Below, in pieces: positions 17,214-25,033 of a DNA stretch of 64,000 nt; within the stretch, counting starts at the first letter, position 1; the number at the start of each line of letters is the position of its first letter. This DNA is from Pseudoduganella danionis (GTDB lineage Bacteria; Pseudomonadota; Gammaproteobacteria; Burkholderiales; Burkholderiaceae_D). The translations under genes and the position numbers were made by a program. The DNA lies in assembly GCF_009720775.1 (NCBI RefSeq), contig NZ_WNKW01000001.1:1054001-1118000 (forward strand), given 5' to 3'. Below the pieces are notes generated by a model, which searched no databases, was not told the origin of the DNA, and saw nothing but the letters and a program-made list of their open reading frames with translations.

Positions 17214-18065
17214 ATGTCTCGCCCGAATTTGCGTTCATCGTTGCATGCCCTGCGTCTAAGCCTATGCTGGCTGGCGCTGCTGGGCTGTTGCAGTCTGGCC
17301 TGGGCTGCCCAAGTGGTCGGCACCATCGTCCAGCTTAGCGGCCCGCTGATGGCCAAGAAGGCCGATGGCAGCGCGCGCATACTCTCGCTGCGCTCGGAAG
17401 TCGAGGGCGGCGATACGCTGATCACGCAAAAAAATACCTATGCCATGGTGAAGTTTATCGACAACAGTGAAATCACGCTGAAACCCGATACCACGTTCAA
17501 GGTCGAAAGCTTTGCCTATGCGGCCGATCACCCTGAAGGCGATCAGGCTGCGTTCAGTTTGGTCAAAGGGGGGCTGCGCTCGGTCACCGGCCTGCTGGGC
17601 AAGCGCAACAAGGAAAAATTTTCCATGAAAACTCCGAGCGCCACCATCGGTATCCGTGGCACGACCTTTACTGCCGAGTGGGTGGCGCCCGACGCCGAGG
17701 CTTTGGCCGCTTATAACATGGCTAGCACGGCCGCGCTGGACCCGCTGGCGGCGCCCGTCCAGCCTCTGCTGCTGGCCCAGGCGGGTGGCAGCAGCAATCC
17801 CACCCCGCTCAACGGTGCTGGGCTGGCGCCCGGCTTATATGTGCATGTGCTCGATGGCATGATCCATTTGTCCAACCAAGGCGGCAACTTGAATTTCCAG
17901 GCGGGGCAATTTGGTTACACGCCCAGCCGGATGCAACCGCCTGTCATCCTGCCGGTCAATCCCGGCATACAGTTCACGCCGCCACCCGCATTTAGCCCTG
18001 TGGCGCCGGCCAGTGGCAGTACGCTCAGCGGGCAGAACAATGCGGTCGATTGCATCGTGCGCTGA
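17214..18065 (+). CDS. Secreted FecR-domain protein
   Basis: A 283-residue exported protein with a clear signal peptide (cleavage near AWA-AQV) and a FecR domain at about residues 30-145. The typical SEITLKPDT and TPSATIGIRGTTF segments are visible. It has no anti-sigma N-terminal region, no membrane anchor beyond the signal, and no sigma factor gene nearby, so it is not a FecR-type signal transducer. The C-terminal half is Pro/Gly/Ala-rich. The only cysteine of the mature chain is four residues from the end (DCIVR). I prefer ATG 17214, with GAAGGG 7 bases upstream, over ATG 17199, which overlaps the tpsB stop. Its place in the tpsA-tpsB operon suggests a role in the display or retention of TpsA; this is inference. 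Confidence 0.8.
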   Translation: MSRPNLRSSLHALRLSLCWLALLGCCSLAWAAQVVGTIVQLSGPLMAKKADGSARILSLRSEVEGGDTLITQKNTYAMVKFIDNSEITLKPDTTFKVESFAYAADHPEGDQAAFSLVKGGLRSVTGLLGKRNKEKFSMKTPSATIGIRGTTFTAEWVAPDAEALAAYNMASTAALDPLAAPVQPLLLAQAGGSSNPTPLNGAGLAPGLYVHVLDGMIHLSNQGGNLNFQAGQFGYTPSRMQPPVILPVNPGIQFTPPPAFSPVAPASGSTLSGQNNAVDCIVR

Positions 18066-18083
18066 AGCCGATAAAATCACTGC

Positions 18084-18114
18084 TTGACCTTCCCATCGTG
18101 GGATACTCGATGCT
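18084..18114 (+). promoter_or_regulatory. CueR-type copper promoter of copA
   Basis: TTGACC (18084-18089), a 19-base spacer and GATGCT (18109-18114) have the long spacing typical of MerR-family promoters. Between them is a dyad centred at 18097 with a perfect core TCCCA-TCG-TGGGA (18091-18103). ACCTTCC at its left edge matches the E. coli CueR half-site. The ATG at 18115 would lie at or before the transcription start, so translation must begin downstream. Confidence 0.75.
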
Positions 18115-18144
18115 ATGGTTACCGAGTCGTCCTACGAGATCATC

Positions 18145-20331
18145 ATGTCTGCTACTGCCACCGCTCCCCACAGCCTATCATTCAAAGTTCAGGGCATGAC
18201 CTGCGCGTCGTGTTCTGGCCGGGTGGAACGCCTGCTGGCAGCCATGCCCGAAGTGGTTTCCGCCAACGTCAATCTGGCCACGGAAACGGCGCGCGTGTGC
18301 TCGCTCCAGCCGCTGGCTTTCGAGCCGCTGGCACGCGCTATTGAACAAGCCGGCTATCACGCCGTGGCGCCGGCCGCAGCGCCACCACCGGTGGCATTGC
18401 TGGCCACGGGCGGCGGCGCCGCCGTGCTGCTGGCTGCCTTGTTTTCCCTGCCTTTGCTGCTGCCGATGTTGCTGGAACTGGCAGGAGTGCACTGGATGCT
18501 GGATGGTCGACTGCAGTGCTTGCTGGCGACGCCCGTGCAATTCTGGTTGGGCGCGCGTTTTTACCGGGCCGGCTGGGCAGCAGTCAAAGACCGTAGCGGA
18601 AATATGGATTTGCTGGTGGCCCTGGGCACCAGTGCTGCCTACGGGCTCAGCGTCTACCAGTTGCTGGCCGCACGCAGCGCGATGCCGCATTTGTACTTTG
18701 AAGCGTCGGCTGTCGTGATCACCCTGATTTTGCTGGGTAAATGGCTGGAAGCGCGCGCCAAGCGCCAGACCACGTCAGCGATCCGCGCCTTGCAGGCATT
18801 GCGGCCGGAAACAGCGCGCGTGCAGCGCGGCACCGAGGAAGTCGAGTTGCCGATCGCGCAGGTGCAACTCGACGATCTGGTGGTGGTGCGCCCTGGCGAA
18901 AGGATAGCCGTCGATGGTATCGTGCAGCAGGGGGCTAGCCATGTGGACGAGGCGCTCATCACGGGCGAGAGCTTGCCGGTGGCGCGCAGCGTGGGCCAGC
19001 GCGTGACGGGCGGCGCCATCAACGGCGAGGGTTTGCTGCTGGTGCAGGTGACGGCTGTCGGCGCCCAGAGCACGCTGGCGCGCATCATCGCGCTGGTGGA
19101 AGATGCGCAGGGCGCGAAAGCGCCTGTACAGCGGCTGGTGGACCGGATCAGCGCGATTTTCGTGCCGGTAGTGCTGCTGCTGGCGGCTGTGACGCTGGCC
19201 GGCTGGCTGCTGGCGGGGGCCAGCGGCGAGCAGGCAGTGATCAATGCCGTGGCGGTGTTGGTGATCGCTTGTCCGTGTGCACTGGGCCTGGCCACGCCCG
19301 CTGCCATCATGGCTGGCACAGGCGTGGCGGCGCGCCACGGTATCCTGATCAAGGATGCGGGTGCGCTGGAGCTGGCGCACCGCATCAGTAGCGTAGCCTT
19401 TGACAAGACCGGGACGCTCACGGAAGGCAAGCCGGCCCTGCTGGCCATCCATGCGATCGACCACGACCACGATGGCTTGCTGCGTGCGGCTGCTGCCATA
19501 CAGCGCGGTAGCGAACATGCGCTGGCGCGCGCCGTGCTCGATGCCGCTGCAGCGCGGGGGCAGGACGCCACGCTGGTGGCGAGCGAACTATCGGCCCTGC
19601 CCGGGCGCGGCGTGGCCGCTACAGTGGCGGGCCAGCGCCTGCTGCTGGGCAGTAGCCGCTTGATGAGCGAGCAGGGGGTGTCGATACAGCCGCTGCAGAC
19701 GGAAGCGGAGGCGCATGCACGTGAAGGCCGCACCATCGCCTGGCTGGCCAGCGTGGCGCCGACGCCGCAACTGCTGGGGCTGCTGGCCTTCGGCGACCGC
19801 ATCAAGCCGCAGGCGCAGGCCGCCTTGCAGGCCCTGCATGCCATGCATGTCGAAACGATTTTGCTAACCGGTGATAATCAGGGTAGCGCCGATGCGGTCG
19901 GGCGCGAACTGGGGCTGACGCGGGTGATCGCCAACATGCTGCCCGGCGATAAGGCGGCCGCCATCAAGGCCTTGCAGCAGCCGGGCGCCTGTATTGCCAT
20001 GGTCGGTGATGGGATTAACGATGCGCCTGCGCTGGCTGCTGCGGATGTGGGCATTGCCATGGGCAGCGGTACGGATGTTGCCATGCATGCGGCGGCGATT
20101 ACGCTGATGCGCGGCGATCCGGCCCTGGTGGCCGCCGCCATCAGTATTTCGCGCCTGACCTACCGCAAGATCCGGCAGAATCTGTTCTGGGCGTTCATTT
20201 ACAATCTGGTGGGCATACCGCTGGCTGCGCTGGGGCTGCTGAACCCGATGGTAGCAGGGGCGGCGATGGCACTCAGTTCCGTTAGTGTGATCAGCAATGC
20301 GCTGCTGCTGCGCCGCTGGAGACCCGCATGA
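18145..20331 (+). CDS. copA: Copper-exporting P1B-type ATPase CopA
   Basis: Inner-membrane pump exporting Cu(I) to the periplasm; 728 residues from ATG 18145. That start is chosen because the ATG at 18115 overlaps the promoter. There is one N-terminal heavy-metal-associated domain with Cys20 and Cys23 (MTCASC), then eight expected membrane segments. The transport motif CPC is at 376-378, the phosphorylation site at Asp420 ([11 protein letters not shown]), and the hinge is [18 protein letters not shown]. The last membrane segments contain YN and [11 protein letters not shown], the Cu(I)-specific signature. The usual SEHPLA motif reads SEHALA here, with the His kept and the Pro lost. The stop overlaps the cueR start (ATGA), so copA and cueR are translationally coupled. 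Confidence 0.95.
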   Translation: MSATATAPHSLSFKVQGMTCASCSGRVERLLAAMPEVVSANVNLATETARVCSLQPLAFEPLARAIEQAGYHAVAPAAAPPPVALLATGGGAAVLLAALFSLPLLLPMLLELAGVHWMLDGRLQCLLATPVQFWLGARFYRAGWAAVKDRSGNMDLLVALGTSAAYGLSVYQLLAARSAMPHLYFEASAVVITLILLGKWLEARAKRQTTSAIRALQALRPETARVQRGTEEVELPIAQVQLDDLVVVRPGERIAVDGIVQQGASHVDEALITGESLPVARSVGQRVTGGAINGEGLLLVQVTAVGAQSTLARIIALVEDAQGAKAPVQRLVDRISAIFVPVVLLLAAVTLAGWLLAGASGEQAVINAVAVLVIACPCALGLATPAAIMAGTGVAARHGILIKDAGALELAHRISSVAFDKTGTLTEGKPALLAIHAIDHDHDGLLRAAAAIQRGSEHALARAVLDAAAARGQDATLVASELSALPGRGVAATVAGQRLLLGSSRLMSEQGVSIQPLQTEAEAHAREGRTIAWLASVAPTPQLLGLLAFGDRIKPQAQAALQALHAMHVETILLTGDNQGSADAVGRELGLTRVIANMLPGDKAAAIKALQQPGACIAMVGDGINDAPALAAADVGIAMGSGTDVAMHAAAITLMRGDPALVAAAISISRLTYRKIRQNLFWAFIYNLVGIPLAALGLLNPMVAGAAMALSSVSVISNALLLRRWRPA

Positions 20332-20714
20332 ATATTGGACAGGCCGCTGCCGCTACCGGCGTCAGCGCAAAAATGATACGGCATTACGAAAGCATCACCC
20401 TGATCCCGGCGGGCAAGCGCAGTCCGGCCGGCTACCGCATCTATGCGGACAGCGACCTGCATGCACTGCGTTTCATCAAGCGCAGCCGCAGCATGGGTTT
20501 TTCGCTCGAGCAGATACGCGAGCTGCTATCGCTGTGGCAGGACCCCAGCCGCGCCAGCGCCGACGTGAAACGCATCGCGCTTGGCCATGTGGCGGAACTC
20601 AATCAACGCATCGCTGAACTGACGGAGATGCGCGACAGCTTGCAGCAACTAGCGGGCTGCTGCCACGGCGATCAGCGTTCTGATTGCGCCATACTGCAGT
20701 CACTGGCGGACTAG
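20328..20714 (+). CDS. cueR: Copper efflux regulator CueR (MerR family)
   Basis: Cu(I)-sensing transcriptional activator of 128 residues. The N-terminal winged helix ([21 protein letters not shown]) is followed by the dimerisation helix and the metal-binding loop. The SADVK serine marks a sensor of monovalent metals. The C-terminal cysteine pair CHGDQRSDC, with seven residues between the ligands, is the CueR arrangement. It overlaps the copA stop by four bases and is probably co-transcribed from the copper promoter at 18084. A second matching operator precedes the copper-chaperone gene near 23.7 kb. Confidence 0.93.
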   Translation: MNIGQAAAATGVSAKMIRHYESITLIPAGKRSPAGYRIYADSDLHALRFIKRSRSMGFSLEQIRELLSLWQDPSRASADVKRIALGHVAELNQRIAELTEMRDSLQQLAGCCHGDQRSDCAILQSLAD

Positions 20715-20716
20715 GC

Positions 20717-20739
20717 CGGGCCGCCAGTTTGCCGGCCCG
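20717..20739 (+). terminator. GC-rich stem-loop after cueR
   Basis: CGGGCCG (20717-20723) pairs with CGGCCCG (20733-20739) across a 9-base loop. No T-run follows, so it is at best a weak or factor-dependent terminator for copA-cueR. Confidence 0.3.
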
Positions 20740-20776
20740 CGGGGGCTATTTGTGGGGCGGTGACAAAAGGTGAGCT

Positions 20777-20806
20777 TTGCTGGGCGCGCCAATGTTATTC
20801 TATAGT
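20777..20806 (+). promoter_or_regulatory. Candidate sigma-70 promoter for the S41 peptidase
   Basis: TTGCTG (20777-20782), an 18-base spacer and TATAGT (20801-20806) lie about 75 bases before the start codon of the peptidase gene. The match is moderate (TTG of the -35 and five of six bases of the -10). Confidence 0.4.
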
Positions 20807-20879
20807 CAATGTTGCTGCGGATGTCTGCGGCTGAACGGGCGCGCGCATCGGCGCTTGCCACCTGACGATAGCGAGAACT

Positions 20880-22610
20880 ATGCGACCCAAGATACTCCAG
20901 TTGTTGCTGGCCGGACTGTGTGCAATGCCAACAGCCTGGGCCCAGGAAGCGCCGGCCCTGACTCCGGTGCAGGCCGAACTGAAGCGTGCTGCGGCCATCG
21001 AACTGACCCAGCTCAGTTCTATGCAGATAGACAATCTTGCGGTCACGGCCAAGGTCTGGGGTTTTTTGAAGTACCACCATCCGGCCGTCACCAGTGGCCA
21101 GCAGCACTGGGACCAGGCATTGCTCGAGATTTTGCCGTCAGTGCTGGCGGCGCCAGATCGCGCCAGCGCAGATCGCGTGCTGCGTGGCTGGATCAGCCGC
21201 CTGGGTGCGGTGCCTGCGTGTCAGGATTGCGCTACGCTGGAGCCGGCACAGTACCAGCTCCTGCCCAGTCTGGCCTGGCTGCAGGATGATCAACTGCTCA
21301 GTGCCGAACTGCGCGACGATTTGAAGGCGATCTACCGCAACCGCGCGCGTGACGCCAAGCAGTTTTATGTGACGCTGACGCCCATGGTCGGCAATCCGGT
21401 ATTCGAGCAGGAAGCCGCCTATGCGGACTTGAAGTTTCCCGACAGCGGCTATCAACTGCTGGCCCTGTTCCGGTTCTGGAATGTGATCGAATACTGGGCG
21501 CCTTACCGCGATCAGATCGGTGCCGACTGGGACCAGGTGCTGCGGGCATCGATAGCGCCGCTGGCGCTCGCGCCGGACCGCAATAGTTATGAACTCGCGC
21601 TGATGGCATTGATCGCTCAGGTTCATGACACCCACAGTAATTTATGGAGTTCGCTGCACTTGCGCCCACCCGTGGGCGCGTGCGCCTTGCCGGTGCGGCT
21701 GCGCTTTGTGCAGGATCAGGCAGTGGTCAGCGGCTATACCAGCGCGGCAGAAGGCATGGCCAGTGGCCTGCAGCGCGGCGATATTCTGACCGAGCTCGAT
21801 GGCGTACCGCTGGCGCAGTTGCTGACCACGCTGCAACCCTATTATGCCGCGTCGAATCAGGCGGCACGTCTGCGCGACGTTGCTGGCGGCCTGACCCGGG
21901 GTGCTTGCGGCAGTACGCAGTTGGTGGTTCAGCGCGATGGCGCTTTGCGTCAGCTAGCCGTGGCACGTATCCCCGACAGCGGCCCAAGTAGCAGGGTCAC
22001 GCACGACAAACCGGGCGACACCTTCCAGCTAATTAACGATCAGATTGCCTACATCAAGCTGTCGTCGATCCGGCGCAGCGATGTGCCCGCTTATATGGAG
22101 CGGGCCGCGCGCAGCAAGGGGCTGATCATCGATATCCGCAACTACCCGTCGGACTTTGTGCCGTTTGCACTGGGGCAGTATCTGGTCGAACAGCCCACCC
22201 CGTTTGTGCGCTTCACCGTCGCGGATCTGGCCAATCCGGGCGGATTCAAGTGGAGCAAGGAGTTGATGCTCCAACCGCAAGCACCGCATTACGCGGGCAA
22301 GGTGGTGATACTGGTTGATGAGCGCTCGCAAAGCCAGTCCGAATATACGGCGATGGCCTTGCGTGCGAGTCCGCGTGCGCTGGTACTGGGCAGTACGACG
22401 GCGGGGGCCGATGGGAATATATCGGCATTGGTCTTGCCCGGCGGTTTAAAAACCGTGATCAGTGGTATCGGGGTGTTTTATCCCGACAAACGGCCTACCC
22501 AGCGTATCGGCATCGTGCCTGATATCGTGGTCAGCCCGACGGTTGCGGGCTTGCGCGAGCAGCGCGACGAGGTGCTGGAAGCGGCCATCCGGGTCATCGA
22601 GCGCGAGTGA
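20880..22610 (+). CDS. S41-family (C-terminal processing/tricorn-like) peptidase
   Basis: Exported serine peptidase of 576 residues. A signal peptide ends at about residue 21 (AWAQEA). A helical N-terminal domain follows to about residue 270, then a PDZ-like region (ASGLQRGDILTELDGVPL, near 300) and the S41 catalytic domain. The likely nucleophile is in VDERSQSQSEYTAMAL, the usual position for the S41 Ser. IAYIKLSSIR and VLGSTTAGADGNI are typical flanking strands. The substrate is unknown; S41 enzymes degrade or process periplasmic proteins and peptides. It stands alone between the copper genes and a convergent permease gene. Confidence 0.87.
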   Translation: MRPKILQLLLAGLCAMPTAWAQEAPALTPVQAELKRAAAIELTQLSSMQIDNLAVTAKVWGFLKYHHPAVTSGQQHWDQALLEILPSVLAAPDRASADRVLRGWISRLGAVPACQDCATLEPAQYQLLPSLAWLQDDQLLSAELRDDLKAIYRNRARDAKQFYVTLTPMVGNPVFEQEAAYADLKFPDSGYQLLALFRFWNVIEYWAPYRDQIGADWDQVLRASIAPLALAPDRNSYELALMALIAQVHDTHSNLWSSLHLRPPVGACALPVRLRFVQDQAVVSGYTSAAEGMASGLQRGDILTELDGVPLAQLLTTLQPYYAASNQAARLRDVAGGLTRGACGSTQLVVQRDGALRQLAVARIPDSGPSSRVTHDKPGDTFQLINDQIAYIKLSSIRRSDVPAYMERAARSKGLIIDIRNYPSDFVPFALGQYLVEQPTPFVRFTVADLANPGGFKWSKELMLQPQAPHYAGKVVILVDERSQSQSEYTAMALRASPRALVLGSTTAGADGNISALVLPGGLKTVISGIGVFYPDKRPTQRIGIVPDIVVSPTVAGLREQRDEVLEAAIRVIERE

Positions 22611-22644
22611 GGCGGGCCCGCTGGACTGGCCTCTAGCCTTTAGC

Positions 22645-23409
22645 TCAGGCGCGCATAAACATCCACACGGTCAGGCTGGCACCGACCAGCACCACAAAGG
22701 CGCGCATGACTTTTTCCGGCAGGCGGTGGATTAGCCAGCCGCCCACAAAGCCTCCGGCAATGCCGCCTGCGCACAGGGCCAGTGCGGCAGGCCAGCTAAT
22801 CAGCGAGGAGCTGGCGAAGATGGCTGCCGCGGCGGCATTCATGGCCATGGCCAGCACATTCTTGGTCGCGGTCGCGGCACGCACCTGCTGGCCGGCGATG
22901 GTCAGCGCAGCCAGCATCAGGAAACCGATGCCGCCACCAAAATAACCACCGTAGACCGCGATGCAGCTCTGCACCAGGATCAGGGTCCAGCGCGGCATGC
23001 TGCTGGCTGCGTGCAGCGGCTTTTTGCGGAAGCTGCCCCAGGCGAACACGCTGGTGGCAAACAGCACCAGCCAGGGCACCAGCCGGGCAAAGAACGAAGG
23101 CGGGGTGTTGAGCAGCAGGATGGCGCCGAACAGGCCGCCGATGGCGCTGATGATCAGCATCTGGCGGAAGGTCAGCGGGCCCACATCGGCCACCAGTTTG
23201 CGCCCCGCATAGCCGGACGTGATCTGGCTGGGGAACAGGGCAATGGTGGAAGTCATATTCGCCGCCAGCGGGTTCAGGCCGGCCAGCAGCAGGGCAGGGA
23301 AGGTGATGAAGGAGCCGCCACCGGCAAGGGCATTCTGTACGCCGGCCAGAAAACCGGCCGTGGCAACCATCAGTATCAGGGGGAGATCAAGAGCGGGTAC
23401 GGGAAGCAT
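22645..23409 (-). CDS. TauE/SafE family membrane permease
   Basis: A 254-residue inner-membrane protein with about eight hydrophobic segments and the two-repeat layout of the TauE/SafE (formerly DUF81) family. Glycine-rich turns such as LAGVQNALAGGGSFITFPAL and the matching GGYFGGGIGFLML in the second half are diagnostic. The family exports or imports sulfite, sulfoacetate or other sulfonates and small anions. The substrate here is unknown. It converges with the S41 peptidase gene, and the copper chaperone gene lies 97 bases upstream on the same strand; co-transcription is possible. Confidence 0.88.
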   Translation of the reverse strand: MLPVPALDLPLILMVATAGFLAGVQNALAGGGSFITFPALLLAGLNPLAANMTSTIALFPSQITSGYAGRKLVADVGPLTFRQMLIISAIGGLFGAILLLNTPPSFFARLVPWLVLFATSVFAWGSFRKKPLHAASSMPRWTLILVQSCIAVYGGYFGGGIGFLMLAALTIAGQQVRAATATKNVLAMAMNAAAAAIFASSSLISWPAALALCAGGIAGGFVGGWLIHRLPEKVMRAFVVLVGASLTVWMFMRA

Positions 23410-23506
23410 GAGTGGGCGCCCGGCAGGCGGGTTGCAACGGTTAAAGTGGAATTGTGACCGTTGATTATAACCGCGCCTGCCTGAGCCCGTGCCGGGCCAG
23501 TTGCTG

Positions 23507-23707
23507 CTAGCTGGCCGCGCTGACGGGATAGCCAGCCTGCACGATGGCAGCCGTCAGGGCCGGCAACGCCGTGCTGCTGTCGATGCGGACTTGTTTGCTG
23601 GCCAGATCGATCTCGACGCGGGCTGCGGCATCGACGGCCTGTACGGCTTTGGTGACAGCACCCACGCAGTGGTTGCAGCTCATATTTTCTACCTGTAATT
23701 GATACAT
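23507..23707 (-). CDS. Heavy-metal-associated domain copper chaperone (CopZ-like)
   Basis: A 66-residue single HMA-domain protein with the metal motif MSCNHC at residues 9-14, followed by the typical helix AVTKAVQAV. It would carry Cu(I) in the cytoplasm, probably handing it to CopA encoded about 3 kb away. GGAG lies 8 bases before the start. A CueR-type promoter with a 19-base spacer precedes it (23740-23770), which supports a role in copper handling rather than another metal. Confidence 0.9.
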   Translation of the reverse strand: MYQLQVENMSCNHCVGAVTKAVQAVDAAARVEIDLASKQVRIDSSTALPALTAAIVQAGYPVSAAS

Positions 23708-23739
23708 CGTAATTCTCCGTAGTCGGTGACGATGATCAT

Positions 23740-23770
23740 ACTGTAGCCCTTACCACAGTGGGAAGGGCAA
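23740..23770 (-). promoter_or_regulatory. Second CueR-type promoter, upstream of the copper chaperone
   Basis: Read on the minus strand: TTGCCC (23770-23765), a 19-base spacer and TACAGT (23745-23740). A 21-base dyad (23747-23767) has arms CCCTTCCCA and TGGTAAGGG around CTG, pairing at eight of nine positions. Aligned with the copA promoter, TTGnCCTTCCCA and GTGG are shared at identical spacing. The predicted message starts about 26 bases before the chaperone start codon. Confidence 0.75.
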
Positions 23771-23778
23771 GCAGTGTT

Positions 23779-24063
23779 TCAGGTTTCTGGTGGGTCGTCG
23801 AGTTTGGACAGGTCGAGGCAGACCAGCGCCCAGATGCCGCCTGCATAATCTGGCTGGCTGGACAGGCGTTCCACTTCGGAGGGCTTGATTTCGAAGGCGC
23901 GGCCCTGTTCGACCAACTGGCCGACGTGGCCGTAGATGGCCTTGGTGGCATTGCTCATGGCTTTGCCTACGGTCTCGCCGCTGGTGACGCAGCCGGGGAT
24001 ATCGGGCACGGTGACACCGTAGCGGCTGCCATCGCGCTTGCGGATCAGGATAGGGATGTCCAT
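23779..24063 (-). CDS. HicB-like antitoxin, orphan
   Basis: A 94-residue protein of the HicB partial RNase H-fold family. It opens MDIPILIRKRDGSRYGVTVPDIPGCVTSGET, and the PDIPGC segment with a following helix is characteristic. A strong ribosome binding site (GAGGTGAG) precedes it. No hicA-like gene (a dsRBD-fold protein of 60-80 residues) is found on either side, and the usual C-terminal DNA-binding domain is missing. It may be a remnant, or a stand-alone regulator that no longer acts as an antitoxin. Confidence 0.75.
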   Translation of the reverse strand: MDIPILIRKRDGSRYGVTVPDIPGCVTSGETVGKAMSNATKAIYGHVGQLVEQGRAFEIKPSEVERLSSQPDYAGGIWALVCLDLSKLDDPPET

Positions 24064-24190
24064 GGTCTCACCTCAGCTCGGTCCGTAGGGCAGGGAATAC
24101 AGGGCCTGGCTGTCTAGTTTCATACAGCTTGAGAGCAGTTTCAAGCACTTTCGAAGTTAACCTCGTGCTACAAAAGTTAAAAATTTATTC

Positions 24191-24219
24191 TTGACATCAC
24201 ATGTTTCCAAAGATATCAT
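24191..24219 (+). promoter_or_regulatory. Strong sigma-70 promoter of the PEP-CTERM gene
   Basis: TTGACA (24191-24196), a 17-base spacer and TATCAT (24214-24219) lie in an AT-rich stretch (about 24165-24260) unlike its surroundings. The predicted 5' leader is about 110 bases and ends in an AGGGA ribosome binding site 6 bases before the start at 24338. Confidence 0.7.
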
Positions 24220-24337
24220 CTATTTAATTCTCTTGGGAATATATTATTACTTTTGAGAAAGTGATGCGCTAGGTTTCTTGTGGTAAATAATGCTGGCGAA
24301 TCGAATCAGAAACGACAACTCATAAAACAGGGATACC

Positions 24338-24970
24338 ATGAAAAACTTTAAATTTGCCGCTCTGGCACTGGCCTTGGCCGCTATCGGTAGCGCCAACGCA
24401 GCCGTCATCACTTTCCAGACCGGCACTTCCACCGCTGGTATTCAAAGCACGGCGCAAGCTTATGCCGATGTCGTCAATGCGGCAGTTTCCGCCCCGGGCG
24501 CCCATTCGGTAGTGTTGTCCTCGTACGACAACGTCTCGAACAACAGCATTTTCCACGCTGGCACCAACAATATCGCATTCAAATCGACCATTAATTTCGG
24601 CCTGACCAGCGCCGGCACCTATTCGTTCCGCGCCGGAGTGGACTTCGGTAACGGTGGTGCAGTCTTCCTCGACGGCCAGGTAGTGGACATCAAGAAGAAC
24701 GATATGTGGTGGGGCGGTAGCTACAGCAACAGCAGCCAGTACTTCCAGGTGTCGGGTGCAGCCCTGTCGGCTGGCAACCACACGCTGACCATCTATGGTC
24801 TGGAAGGTTGCTGCGATGGTGGCCAGCAGGTGCAGTTCGCCAAAGCGGGCGACGCCTATCAGAGCTTCAGCGCCAATACGCTGGCACCGGTACCAGAACC
24901 AGAAACCTATGCCATGCTGCTCGGTGGTCTGGCCATGCTGGGCGTCGTTGCCCGTCGTCGCCGCGCTTAA
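24338..24970 (+). CDS. PEP-CTERM sorted exported protein
   Basis: A 210-residue exported protein with a signal peptide (MKNFKFAALALALAAIGSANA) and a C-terminal PEP-CTERM signal: VPEPETYAMLLGGLAMLG plus the basic RRRR cluster. Such proteins are cut by an exosortase and placed at the surface or in extracellular polymer. The body contains an EGCCDGG segment near residue 155, which fits the subgroup of PEP-CTERM proteins named for a CCxG motif. It has no recognised catalytic residues, and the function is unknown. It is a single gene between a strong promoter and a strong terminator. No exosortase gene is in the window. Confidence 0.88.
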   Translation: MKNFKFAALALALAAIGSANAAVITFQTGTSTAGIQSTAQAYADVVNAAVSAPGAHSVVLSSYDNVSNNSIFHAGTNNIAFKSTINFGLTSAGTYSFRAGVDFGNGGAVFLDGQVVDIKKNDMWWGGSYSNSSQYFQVSGAALSAGNHTLTIYGLEGCCDGGQQVQFAKAGDAYQSFSANTLAPVPEPETYAMLLGGLAMLGVVARRRRA

Positions 24971-24990
24971 GCCTGTCGCGTACAGTCTGT

Positions 24991-25028
24991 AAAAAAGCCT
25001 GCCAGCATCACGCTGGCAGGCTTTTTTT
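24991..25028. terminator. Strong bidirectional intrinsic terminator
   Basis: GCCTGCCAGC (24997-25006) pairs perfectly with GCTGGCAGGC (25012-25021) around a 5-base loop. Seven T residues follow and six A residues precede, so it can stop transcription of both the PEP-CTERM gene and the convergent porin gene. Confidence 0.92.
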
Positions 25029-25033
25029 ATGTT

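Noticed and set aside
17214..18065. FecR protein as an anti-sigma factor with FecI-type signalling
   Set aside because: It has a cleavable signal peptide, no cytoplasmic anti-sigma region and no sigma factor gene or TonB receptor next to it.
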